From Streptomyces sp. CB00455 (GTDB lineage: Bacteria; Actinomycetota; Actinomycetes; Streptomycetales; Streptomycetaceae), in the NCBI RefSeq assembly GCF_001905445.1, contig NZ_LIVQ01000001.1, positions 1,240,001 through 1,304,000 on the forward strand: a stretch of 64,000 nucleotides of DNA, in the 5' to 3' direction. This document shows positions 52,493 through 61,900 of this stretch, one piece after another (the first letter of the stretch is position 1; every line of letters starts with the position of its first letter). Position numbers and translations under genes: made by a program. The notes beneath the pieces were generated by a model, which was not told where the DNA came from, searched no databases, and saw only the letters and a list, made by a program, of their open reading frames with translations.

Positions 52493-53850
52493 TTCTTCAC
52501 TGCGTCTGCGGATTCTTCAGGGGTGTTGCGCGCGGCCGCGAGGGCCTCGGAGAGGTCGGGGCGGTCGGGGTCGGGCGGCAGTTCCCGGCCGTGCACGGAG
52601 AGCCGGTACCCGTTCCCGGTGGCGACCGCGTCCACCCATGCGGTGCCCCGCGGGTGACCGCACCTGCGCTCGCAGCCGGACCAGTGCACGGGCAGCGTGC
52701 CGCGCGTCCGCCGTACGAGGGCGCGCGCGTCGGCGCGCACGTCGGCGAGGGACTTGGCGCAACCGGGCCTGCCCGTACAGGCGGTGACGGACCGCCAGGG
52801 GTCGTCGGGGGTGGTGACCAGACCGGCGCCGGCCAGTGCGGCGAGGGCGTCCCCGGCCGCGTGGCCGGGCAGGCCGACGACGACCACTCCGCGCCACGGC
52901 GTGAGGCGGATCCGGCCCGTGAGGCCGGCCAGGTGGGTCCACTGGTCCGCGGTGAGCCGGCCGAGGGGCGCCAGCACGCTGAGTGCGGCGGTGTCACCGG
53001 GCCCGGGCACGATGCCCGGCTCGGGCGGGCGCCCGGGCGCGGGGGCGGCGGCGGGCTCGGGAGCGGACGCGGGGGCGGACGCCGGCCCGGAAGTGGACGC
53101 GGGGGTCGCCCGGATGCCGGCGGCGGCCAGCCGGGACGTCAACCGCGTCCCGCAGAGGGCGTGTCCGGGCGGAAGCTCGGCCACGCGCCAGGCGCGGGTG
53201 CCGGCAGCCCGGACGGCGTCGAGGAAGTATTCGGCGGCCAGCAGCGCGGCCCTGGGGGCGTCGTGCGCGGCCACGAGCACGGCGTCGCGCGGGTCGCCGG
53301 TCCACAGCAGGGCCCGGCCGTCGTGCCGGGCGGCGAGGTTCACATCGGCGGCGAGGGAGACGACGTCGCCGCGACCGTCGTCGAGGGCGAAGAGGAACCG
53401 CCCGGACAGACCGGCGGCCGGTCCGCTCGCACACAGCAGCCGGTCCAGCTCGCAGACCCAGGGGGACACGTCGGGGAGCCCGCTGCGGTCGAGTCCGGTC
53501 AGCGGGGAAGCGACGATGTTGCGGACCCGTTCGTGGGTCGGCGCGGGAAGCAGCCCGGCACGCCCCAGCAGGTCCGCCAGTTCGCCGCCGCAGCTCTCGC
53601 CGAGACCGCGCAGCTGCACGTTGCCGCGCGAGGTGAGGTCGATGTGGCCGTCGCCGAGTCGCCGGGCGGCCTCGGCCAGCACCCGGGCCGCGCCGCCGTC
53701 GAGCAGGCCGCCGGGGATCCGGATCCGTGCCAGGTGGCCGTCGTCGGCCGCGTGCAGCCGCAGCGCGCCGGGGCAGGCGTCGCCGCGCTCCCGTATGACG
53801 GGTTCGTCCCGCGATGCGGCGGCAGGGGGCTGGGGCATGGCGGCGAGCAT
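52489..53850 (-). CDS. cobG: Precorrin-3B synthase (ferredoxin-nitrite/sulfite reductase-like)
   Basis: About 453 residues. Two nitrite/sulfite-reductase half domains: ALRLHAADDGHLARIRIPGG, then GHIDLTSRGNVQLRGL, and a second after a Pro/Ala-rich insert (about 250-290). The Fe4S4 and siroheme ligands are in ACTGRPGCAKS and SGCERRCGHP. CobG uses O2 to make precorrin-3B, marking the aerobic pathway. I take ATG at 53850; GTG at 53856 and ATG at 53838 are also possible, with GGAGGGG just upstream. Further upstream the frame stays open through repeats that I regard as non-coding. Confidence 0.88.
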   Translation of the reverse strand: MLAAMPQPPAAASRDEPVIRERGDACPGALRLHAADDGHLARIRIPGGLLDGGAARVLAEAARRLGDGHIDLTSRGNVQLRGLGESCGGELADLLGRAGLLPAPTHERVRNIVASPLTGLDRSGLPDVSPWVCELDRLLCASGPAAGLSGRFLFALDDGRGDVVSLAADVNLAARHDGRALLWTGDPRDAVLVAAHDAPRAALLAAEYFLDAVRAAGTRAWRVAELPPGHALCGTRLTSRLAAAGIRATPASTSGPASAPASAPEPAAAPAPGRPPEPGIVPGPGDTAALSVLAPLGRLTADQWTHLAGLTGRIRLTPWRGVVVVGLPGHAAGDALAALAGAGLVTTPDDPWRSVTACTGRPGCAKSLADVRADARALVRRTRGTLPVHWSGCERRCGHPRGTAWVDAVATGNGYRLSVHGRELPPDPDRPDLSEALAAARNTPEESADAVKK

Positions 53851-54450
53851 ACCCACGATTCCCCTCCGCCGACCTGTGTCCGTCACCACCCCAACCCCTG
53901 CGACCAGCGCCCCAGCCCGGCGGCCCCGTCCGCCACCACCCCCTCCCCGCCCCCCGGAGGAAGTCCCGCGCCCCGGGGACGCCTCCCCGCGGCGACCGGA
54001 GGAAGTCCCGCGGCCGGGGACGCCTCCCCGCGGCGACCGGAGGAAGTCCCGCGGCCCGGGGCGCGGTCGCGGCACCGGCGCCGCACCCCCGCCCTCCGCG
54101 TCCGCCCGCCCCGGGGCGCCACAGCCCCGCGGCCCCGGCGGCGGTCGCCCGCGCCGCCCGCACCCCCGCTCCTGGCCTCAACACGGCTCCCAGGGGGTGT
54201 CTTGGGATGTCTTGACGCCCCGGGTCCGACCACGGCCGGGGAAAGTCCCTGGGCCCGGGGCGCGGTCGCGGCACCGGCGCCGCACCCCCGCCCCCCGCAT
54301 CCGTCCGCCCGCACCCCCGCTCCCGGCCGGAACACGGCCCCCAGGGGGTGGCTTGGGGTGTCTTGGGATGTCTTGACGCCCCGGGCCCGACCCGACCGAC
54401 GAGGCACCCCCTAGGATGGCTTTTGGCGGACCGTTCGGCCCGCCGTCGCC
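53851..54450. repeat. Repeat-rich non-coding region between cobG and cobN
   Basis: No gene seen. A unit of about 42 bases beginning GGAGGAAGTCCCGCG occurs at 53956-53997 and 53998-54038, with a partial third copy from 54039. A longer imperfect direct repeat follows: 54050-54231 and 54249-54392, sharing GCGCGGTCGCGGCACCGGCG and TCTTGGGATGTCTTGACGCC. The second copy carries a short internal deletion. It also includes the promoters for the divergent cobG and cobN; I could not locate them. Confidence 0.75.
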
Positions 54451-54556
54451 GAGGACGGCGACATGGGAGGAAGCCCGGTGAGATTCCGGCGCGGTCCCGC
54501 CACTGTGAACCCCGCGGAGCGATCGGCGGGGTGAGTCAGGAACTCCCGCTGTCCTC
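54451..54556 (+). ncRNA. Cobalamin riboswitch
   Basis: Closing stem P1 GAGGAC (54451-54456) pairs with GTCCTC (54551-54556). Inside are the conserved elements: GGGAGGAAGCCCGGTGAGAT region (54465-54484), GCGGTCCCGCCACTGT (54491-54506) and the B12 box GAGTCAGGAACTCCCGCTG (54533-54551). It lies 42 bases before the cobN start. A hairpin CGGGG/CCCCG (54563-54567 with 54576-54580) directly abuts the ribosome site AGGAAGG, so control may be on translation start: bound B12 would hide the site. Repression of cobN when B12 is abundant is the expected outcome. Confidence 0.93.
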
Positions 54557-54598
54557 ACTGCCCGGGGCGCGGAAACCCCGAGGAAGGCCTGCCGCCGC

Positions 54599-57500
54599 AT
54601 GATCCTGCTGCTGTCGACGTCCGACACCGATCTGCTCAGCGCCCGCGCCGCGGACGGCCCCGTCCCGTACCGGTTCGCAAACCCCTCCCGTCTTCCCCTC
54701 GACGACCTCCCGGGCCTCCTCGACGGCGTCGACCTGGTCGTCGTACGCCTCCTCGGGGGCCTGCGCGCCTGGCAGGAGGGCCTCGACCTGCTGCTGGCCC
54801 CCGGCCAGACCCGTCCGGTCGTGGTCCTGACCGGCGAACAGGCTCCGGACGCCCAGCTGATGGAAGCCTCCACGGTGCCCATCGGCATCGCGGCCGAGGC
54901 CCACGGCTACCTCGCGCACGGCGGCCCCGCCAACCTCGACCAGCTGGCCCGCTTCCTGTCCGACACGGTCCTGCTGACCGGCCACGGCTTCGAGCCGCCC
55001 GCCGCCGCCCCCACCTGGGGCCCGCTGGAGCGCACCGCGCAGCGGACGGACGGCCCCCGGATCGCCGTGCTCTACTACCGCGCCCACCAGATGAGCGGCA
55101 ACACCGCCTTCGTGCACGCCCTGTGCGAGGCCGTCGAGGCCCACGGCGCGCAGGCCCTCCCGCTCTACGTGTCCTCCCTGCGCACGCCCGAACCGGAGCT
55201 GCTGGCCCGCCTGGAGGGCGTCGACGCCGTCGTCACCACCGTGCTCGCGGCCGGCGGCACCAAGCCGGCCACCGCCTCCGCGGGCGGGGACGACGAGTCC
55301 TGGGACGCGGGCGCGCTCGCCTCGCTCGGCGTGCCGATCCTCCAGGCCCTGTGCCTGACCGGTTCGCGCAGCACCTGGGAGGAGAACGACGAGGGCCTCT
55401 CCCCCCTCGACGCCGCCACCCAGGTCGCCGTGCCCGAGTTCGACGGCCGCCTGATCACCGTCCCGTTCTCCTTCAAGGAGTTCGACGAGGACGGACTGCC
55501 CGCCTACGTGGCCGACCCCGAGCGGGCCGCCCGGGTGGCGGGCATCGCGGTGCGCCACGCCCGCCTGCGCCACATCGAGCGCCGCGACAAGAAGCTCGCC
55601 CTGGTCCTCTCGGCCTACCCCACCAAGCACTCCCGCATCGGCAACGCGGTGGGCCTGGACACCCCCGCCAGCGCCGTCGAGCTGCTGCGCACCCTCATCG
55701 CCGCGGGTTACGACTTCGGTCCGGTGGAGGAGATCCCCGGCCTGGTCTCCGGTGACGGCGACGAGCTGATCCGCGCCCTGATCGAGGCCGGCGGACACGA
55801 CCAGGACTGGCTCACCGAGGAGCAGCTCGCGCGCAACCCCGTCCGGATCCCGGCCGCCGACTACCGCCGCTGGTTCGCCGAGCTCCCCGCCGAACTGCGC
55901 GAGAGCGTGGAGCGGCACTGGGGCCAGGCCCCGGGCAACATGTTCGTGGACCGGTCGGCGAATCCCGAGGGCGACATCGTGCTGGCCGCCCTGCGCCGCG
56001 GGAACCTGCTGATCCTGATCCAGCCCCCGCGCGGCTTCGGCGAGAACCCGATCGCGATCTACCACGACCCGGACCTGCCGCCCTCGCACCACTACCTGGC
56101 CGCGTACCGCTGGATCCAGGCCCGCGCCGAGGACGGCGGCTTCGGCGCCGACGCGATGATCCACCTGGGCAAGCACGGCAACTTGGAGTGGCTGCCGGGC
56201 AAGAACGCGGGCCTGTCCGCGGCCTGCGCGCCCGACGCCGCGCTCGGCGACCTGCCGCTGATCTACCCGTTCCTGGTCAACGACCCGGGCGAGGGCACGC
56301 AGGCCAAGCGCCGCGTGCACGCCACGCTCGTCGACCACCTGGTGCCGCCGATGGCCCGCGCGGAGTCGTACGGGGACATCGCGCGTCTGGAGCAGCACCT
56401 CGACGAGTACGCCCAGATCTCCGCGATGGACCCGGCGAAGCTTCCGGCCATCCGCGCACAGATCTGGACCCTGATCCAGGCGGCGAAGCTCGACCACGAC
56501 CTCGGTCTCGAAGAGCGCCCGGACGACGACGGGTTCGACGACTTCCTGCTGCACGTCGACGGCTGGCTGTGCGAGGTCAAGGACGCGCAGATCCGCGACG
56601 GCCTGCACGTGCTCGGCGGCGCCCCCACGGGTGCCGCCCGGGTGAACCTGGTCCTCGCCATCCTGCGCGCCCGCCAGATCTGGGGCGGTACGACGGCGCT
56701 CCCGGGTCTGCGCGAGGCACTGGGCCTGGACGAGTCGGCGGCCACCCGCACCTCGGCGGACGCCGTGGAGGAAGCGGCCCGCGCCCTGGTGCAGGCGATG
56801 GAGGACGCCGACTGGTCCCCGCAGGCCGTCGCCGAGGTGGCCGCCGGGCAGCCGGCGGAGGTCGCCGCGGTGCTGGACTTCGCGGCGCGCGAAGTGGTGC
56901 CGCGGCTGGCGGGCACGGTCGACGAGATCGCCCATGTCGTCAGAGCCCTGGACGGCGGCTTCGTCCCGGCCGGCCCGTCCGGCTCCCCGCTGCGCGGCCT
57001 GGTCAACGTCCTGCCGACGGGCCGCAACTTCTACTCGGTCGACCCCAAGGCCGTCCCCTCGCGCCTCGCGTGGGAGACCGGCCAGGCCCTCGCCGAGTCG
57101 CTGCTGACCCGCTACCGCACGGACAACGGCGACTGGCCCGCCTCCGTCGGCCTGTCCCTGTGGGGCACCAGCGCGATGCGCACCTCGGGCGACGACGTGG
57201 CGGAAGCCCTCTCCCTGCTGGGCATCCGCCCGGTGTGGGACGAGGCATCGCGCCGCGTCACCGGGCTGGAGCCGGTCCCGCTCGCGGAGCTGGGCCGACC
57301 CCGCATCGACGTCACCCTGCGCATCTCGGGCTTCTTCCGCGACGCCTTCCCGCACGTGATCGGCCTGCTGGACGACGCGGTGCGGCTCGCGGCCTCGCTG
57401 GACGAGCCGGCCGAGCAGAACTTCGTCCGGGCCCACGCCCAGGCGGATCTGGCCGAGCACGGTGACGAGCGGCGCGCGACCACCCGTATCTTCGGCTCGC

Positions 57501-58207
57501 GCCCGGGCACGTACGGGGCGGGCATCCTCCAGCTGATCGACTCCCGTGACTGGCGTACGGACGCCGACCTCGCGGAGGTCTACACGGTGTGGGGCGGCTA
57601 CGCCTACGGCCGCGGCCTGGAGGGCCGTCCGGCGCGCGCGGAGATGGAGACCGCCTACAAGCGGATCACCGTCGCGGCGAAGAACACGGACACCCGTGAG
57701 CACGACATCGCCGACTCGGACGACTACTTCCAGTACCACGGCGGCATGGTGGCCACGGTGCGCGCCCTGCGCGGCACGGCGCCGGAGGCGTACATCGGCG
57801 ACTCCACCCGCCCGGAGACGGTCAAGACCCGCACCCTGGTGGAGGAGACCTCACGCGTCTTCCGCGCCCGGGTCGTGAACCCGAAGTGGATCGAGGCGAT
57901 GCGCCGCCACGGCTACAAGGGCGCCTTCGAGCTGGCGGCGACGGTCGACTACCTCTTCGGCTACGACGCCACGACGGGCGTGGTCGCGGACTGGATGTAC
58001 GACAAGCTGACGGAGACGTACGTCCTGGACCCGGAGAACCGCGCCTTCCTGGAGGAGGCCAACCCCTGGGCCCTTCACGGCATCGCGGAGCGCCTCCTGG
58101 AGGCCGAGTCCCGCGGCATGTGGGAAAAGCCGGACCCCCAGATCCTCGAAGCCCTGCGCCAGGTGTACCTGGACACGGAGGGCAACCTGGAGGGCGAGGC
58201 GGAGTAG
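54599..58207 (+). CDS. cobN: Cobaltochelatase large subunit
   Basis: 1202 residues, the CobN/BchH family's normal length for actinobacteria. It inserts Co2+ into hydrogenobyrinic acid a,c-diamide with CobS/CobT or ChlI/ChlD-type partners and ATP. Recognisable blocks: RIAVLYYRAHQMSGNTAFV, ALVLSAYPTKHSRIGNAVG, AMIHLGKHGNLEWLPGK, VDPKAVPSRLAWETG, DVTLRISGFFRDAFPHVIGL and SDDYFQYHGGMVATVRAL. ATG at 54599 follows GAGGAAGG. Controlled by the riboswitch just upstream. The ATPase partner subunits are not in this window. A perfect hairpin terminator follows at 58227-58260. Confidence 0.96.
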   Translation: MILLLSTSDTDLLSARAADGPVPYRFANPSRLPLDDLPGLLDGVDLVVVRLLGGLRAWQEGLDLLLAPGQTRPVVVLTGEQAPDAQLMEASTVPIGIAAEAHGYLAHGGPANLDQLARFLSDTVLLTGHGFEPPAAAPTWGPLERTAQRTDGPRIAVLYYRAHQMSGNTAFVHALCEAVEAHGAQALPLYVSSLRTPEPELLARLEGVDAVVTTVLAAGGTKPATASAGGDDESWDAGALASLGVPILQALCLTGSRSTWEENDEGLSPLDAATQVAVPEFDGRLITVPFSFKEFDEDGLPAYVADPERAARVAGIAVRHARLRHIERRDKKLALVLSAYPTKHSRIGNAVGLDTPASAVELLRTLIAAGYDFGPVEEIPGLVSGDGDELIRALIEAGGHDQDWLTEEQLARNPVRIPAADYRRWFAELPAELRESVERHWGQAPGNMFVDRSANPEGDIVLAALRRGNLLILIQPPRGFGENPIAIYHDPDLPPSHHYLAAYRWIQARAEDGGFGADAMIHLGKHGNLEWLPGKNAGLSAACAPDAALGDLPLIYPFLVNDPGEGTQAKRRVHATLVDHLVPPMARAESYGDIARLEQHLDEYAQISAMDPAKLPAIRAQIWTLIQAAKLDHDLGLEERPDDDGFDDFLLHVDGWLCEVKDAQIRDGLHVLGGAPTGAARVNLVLAILRARQIWGGTTALPGLREALGLDESAATRTSADAVEEAARALVQAMEDADWSPQAVAEVAAGQPAEVAAVLDFAAREVVPRLAGTVDEIAHVVRALDGGFVPAGPSGSPLRGLVNVLPTGRNFYSVDPKAVPSRLAWETGQALAESLLTRYRTDNGDWPASVGLSLWGTSAMRTSGDDVAEALSLLGIRPVWDEASRRVTGLEPVPLAELGRPRIDVTLRISGFFRDAFPHVIGLLDDAVRLAASLDEPAEQNFVRAHAQADLAEHGDERRATTRIFGSRPGTYGAGILQLIDSRDWRTDADLAEVYTVWGGYAYGRGLEGRPARAEMETAYKRITVAAKNTDTREHDIADSDDYFQYHGGMVATVRALRGTAPEAYIGDSTRPETVKTRTLVEETSRVFRARVVNPKWIEAMRRHGYKGAFELAATVDYLFGYDATTGVVADWMYDKLTETYVLDPENRAFLEEANPWALHGIAERLLEAESRGMWEKPDPQILEALRQVYLDTEGNLEGEAE

Positions 58208-58226
58208 ATAGCAGGATTGAAACGAT

Positions 58227-58260
58227 GCAGGCCCTGCCCCGATTCCCGGGCAGGGCCTGC
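58227..58260 (+). terminator. Terminator after cobN
   Basis: Perfect 13-base arms GCAGGCCCTGCCC (58227-58239) and GGGCAGGGCCTGC (58248-58260), 8-base loop, followed by TTGGTT. Starts 20 bases after the cobN stop. Confidence 0.85.
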
Positions 58261-58338
58261 TTGGTTCGCCGTCAGCTCATGGAGATGGCGGATGTTTCAG
58301 GATCTTCATCGAGCCGATCCGCCCCGGAGCCCCCAGGG

Positions 58339-58367
58339 CGGTCCGGCGGGTAGTACCCGCCGGACCG
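58339..58367 (-). terminator. Terminator after candidate immunity gene
   Basis: Perfect 12-base arms CGGTCCGGCGGG (58339-58350) and CCCGCCGGACCG (58356-58367), 5-base loop, 10 bases beyond the stop of the gene ending at 58378. Could serve both strands. Confidence 0.75.
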
Positions 58368-58377
58368 CTCCTCGTGA

Positions 58378-58917
58378 TCACTGGCCGGTCAGTGCCACGA
58401 TCAAGCAGAGGACGAAGAAGGCCGTAGAGGCGAATTCCGGCGCGAAGCTGGACCGCTGATGTCGCAGCGGGTCTCCCGACCCGCCGGACGAGGAATCTCT
58501 CATGACTTCCATGTCAGCCAAGAGCCGCGTCCTTGCTGCTTCCCCATCCCGGGTCTTCTGAAAGGCCCTCGGGTAAAACTTCTCACCTGCGTGAGCCGCT
58601 CCATTCACCAGGCAAAGCTGATAGCCGAGAATGGATTTCTGCCATTTAATCCCAGAAATGTCCGACCATGGAATCCAGGTCGTGCGATACGGCTCGCGAA
58701 CGACTAGGTGACCCTTCTTCGCGAGCAATCCGGGCGAGAAATAGTAACGCCACGCGAAGCATGCGAAGAAGGGGGAGAGCATCAAAGTCAGGGCCAGCGG
58801 AGTGTACGTGTCGTGCGGTGAGCTGATGGCCTCGATGATGACGATCACCGGAAGAGCCTGGGAGACGCCGGAAAAGATGAGACCTTTCAGGAGATGAGTC
58901 CTCGATCTCTTCATCAT
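58378..58917 (-). CDS. Small membrane protein, candidate immunity protein for the RHS toxin
   Basis: 179 residues. Two N-terminal TM helices (about 12-32 and 40-57), a cytoplasmic region that looks like a small PH-type beta domain (REPYRTTWIPWSDISGIKW) and a hydrophobic C-terminus (about 160-177). ATG at 58917 follows a purine-rich GGGGGAGGGGGCG. It lies 28 bases after the RHS gene on the same strand, the usual place for an immunity gene. By eye its G+C is clearly lower than that of cobN and nearby genes, suggesting recent acquisition. No family recognised; immunity is inferred only from position. Confidence 0.6.
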   Translation of the reverse strand: MMKRSRTHLLKGLIFSGVSQALPVIVIIEAISSPHDTYTPLALTLMLSPFFACFAWRYYFSPGLLAKKGHLVVREPYRTTWIPWSDISGIKWQKSILGYQLCLVNGAAHAGEKFYPRAFQKTRDGEAARTRLLADMEVMRDSSSGGSGDPLRHQRSSFAPEFASTAFFVLCLIVALTGQ

Positions 58918-58945
58918 CGCCCCCTCCCCCTGAACTCCAAGGTGC

Positions 58946-61900
58946 TCACGATCGAATCAACCACACTTTGTGCAAGTCTGGCCCCCGTGAAGGCGAGCGC
59001 CAGTCCCGCCACGCCCCCTGCGAGCCCGAGGCTCTGTTAGGTACAGCCCCGGCTCCGCTGGAGCAGGACCCGCACGCGTCCTTCTGCTCCCCATAGTGCT
59101 TCTGGCGGTAATAGTCGGGGGAGAGGGTTCCGCCGTTGGATTCCACGATCTCCTCGTAGCGGTTGCCATACTCGTACGGGTCGTTGCCGTTGTGGCACTT
59201 GTCCATGCCGCTGGCGCACTCTTCGAGTTGCTTGCCGGTGGGGTCCCAGAACGTGAAGGGGTTCTGGTTCGAGTACGTGTAGCCGTGGAGCTGTTGCGAG
59301 TCCTTGAGGTCCATGACCGGGTCGACGGAGATGAACCGCCCGGTCAGGGGATCGTACTCGCGGGCGCCGAGGTGGGTGAGACCGCTGTCGATGTCCTTGG
59401 TGCCCCCGACGAAGCCCTTGTCGCCGGCCCAGGCGGTCGGCTGGGTGCCGCGGATCTCACCGAACAGGCCGGTCTTACGGCGGGTCACCGCCTGGGTCGC
59501 GTCCGCGGTGATCTGGGTGGTGCCGGTGCCATGGTGGTCGGTGAGGGTGAAGGTGAGCTTGCCGCCCTCGCGCATGGCGACGCCGTCGTAGTAGCGGGTG
59601 CCAGTGACCTTTCCGGTCTTGTCCAGGTGGAGTTCGTTCCCACCGGGCAGGTAGAGCGTGGTGCTCTTGGTGTCCTTGCGGAGCAAGCGCTGGCCGGCGG
59701 CGTCGTAGACGAAGGAGTTGCTGGAGGTGCCCTGGGTCAGGGTCTTCAGGTGTCCTTCGACGTCCCAGTCGAGGTACTGGGTTTCACCGGTGCCGCTCTT
59801 GCGGGTCTTGGTGTTGCCGCTCTCGTCGTAGGTGAAGGTCTCGTCATGGACGTTGGTGCCGCTCTGCGTGACCTTGGTCAGGTCGTGCTTGCCGGCGGTC
59901 GGCGGGGCGTAGGTGCGGATGGTGTCGGCGGTCGGGCCCGAGGCCGTCTTGTGCTTGGTCTCGGTCTTGCGGTTGCCGACCGCGTCGTAGGTGTACGTCG
60001 TCCAGTACGGGTCCTCACCACCGATGACCGAAGCCGACGGCGAGCTCGCGCAGGCCTCGCCCTTGTTGGTCCAGGCCTCGGTGATGCGGCGCAGTGCGTC
60101 AATGCGGACGCACTGGGTGTCGGTGGTGCGTGCGGCGTCCTGGCCGTACGCGGTGGCGATGGATGTGAGGTTGCCCGCGGGGTCGTTGCTGTACTTGGTG
60201 TCCTCGATCCGCTGGGGTGCGAGGTCGCGGTCGGTGTAGGCGCGGCTGATCGCACCAGTGTGCTCGTCGTACTCGGTCGAGCGGTACAGGCGCTGACCGA
60301 GGGCACCGAGTTCCTGGCGGGTGCTGCGGCCGTAGTGGTCGTAGGTCATCGCCGAGACGAGGCGGCTGCTGCCTGCGGCCATGTTGTTGAGCAGGCCCGA
60401 CACCGACTTGTAGGTGCTGCCGACCGTCTCCGCAGGCAGGTCGCCCATGGCCGGCTGCTTGGTCGTCAGGATCTGACCGGTGATGTTGTAGGTGTTCGTC
60501 CACTGGTAGGTGCCGGCCAGCGCCCCGGTGTCCGGGGTGGAGGGGATGGTGACCTTGGTGGTGAGGGGCTGGTAGAGGTTGTTGTAGGCGAGGACCTCGG
60601 ACTCGTACGCCTTGCCGTCCACGTAGCGCGTGGACTTCGCCACCTGGCCCTTGGCGACCGTGTCGTAGACCTGCGCGATGAGCACGGTCGCGCCCTGCTT
60701 GACGGTGGTAGGGCGGCCGAGGTCGTCGTAGTCGGTGTGCAGCGTGATACCGCGGGCGTCGGTGATGTCCGTGGTGCGGTCACCGGCGTCGTAGGTGACC
60801 TTCATGACGCCCTTGTCCGAGTCGTTCGACTCGACCTGGCGGCCGCGGACGTCGTAGGTGGCTGTCCACTTCGCATTGCCCGGGTCGGTGACCTGGGCGA
60901 GCTGGCCGAGCTTGTTGTAGCCGTACAGCGTCGACTGTGAAGTCGTGCGGGCGGCGTTGGTGTACTGCTTGCTTTCGACGGTGCGGCCCAGCGCGTCGAC
61001 GACCGTGGTCGTCGCTGTCCCGCCCTGGGGCGGGATCACCGTGGTGGTGTCACCTGTGTAGCTGGTGGTGGCGCGCTTGGTCTCGGTGCCGAACTTCTTG
61101 GAGATCACTGCGGTCGGCCGTCCGGCACCGTCGAAGACGGTGTCGGTCGAGGCGGGGTATGCGGTCTCCGTACCCGTCACCAGATCAGGTGAGGGCGCGC
61201 CGTCGGCGTAGTAGGTGCCGGAGCTGCGCCAGGCCAGGCCGCGGGTGTCGTAGAACGTCTCCGTGACCAGACGCCCGGACAGGTCGGGCGACTGCGTCTG
61301 CGTCTGGCGCTCGCGCAGCAGACCGTCCTGGATGGAGTAGACGGTGGAGTACTTGTAGTCGTGCGTCAGGGACTTGGAGGTGACGACGTTCGGGCCGTCG
61401 TTGCGGACCGTGTAGTCGAACACGCGGCTGGGCGCGTTCGGGTTCGCCTCGACCGTCCAGTTCGGGAACCAGACCTTGGTCATACGCCCGAGGGCGTCGT
61501 ACGCCGTGGTGGTGACCTTGCCGTTGGCGTCGGTCACCTTCGTCGGCAGCCCACGCAGCGGGTCCACCTCGGAAGTGGTGGTGTGCGCGAGCGTGTTCGT
61601 CACGACCATGGACGTCGGGACCTCGCCCGTGGCCGGGGTGTAGGCGGTCGTGCTGACCTTGTTGTAGGCGTCGGTGCCGGCCAGGGCTCGGCCGTAGACG
61701 TCGTAGCAAAGCTGGTTCTTGGCGGCGCCGCAGGTCGACGGCACGGTGGAGACGACGTCGTACCCGTCGCCCTTGCCGTTGATCTTCTCGTTCTTCGTCA
61801 CCAGGCCCGAACCGGGAACGGTGCCGAGCGCGCCGTTGTCGAAGTAGGTACGGACGTCGGAGATGACGTCGGACGGTCGGCTGACGGGTGAGCCGCATGT

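Noticed and set aside
53851..54075. N-terminal extension of cobG
   Set aside because: The frame stays open, but the residues come from the 42-base DNA repeats and lack conservation; a normal CobG start is at about 53850.
54536..57739. Very long open frame on the minus strand opposite cobN
   Set aside because: It is a shadow of cobN: codon bias and all recognised motifs are on the plus strand, and the minus translation is an Arg/Gly/Val-rich sequence without domains.
58217..58353. Possible small gene between cobN and the immunity candidate
   Set aside because: The stretch is taken up by two perfect terminator hairpins and has no start with a ribosome site.
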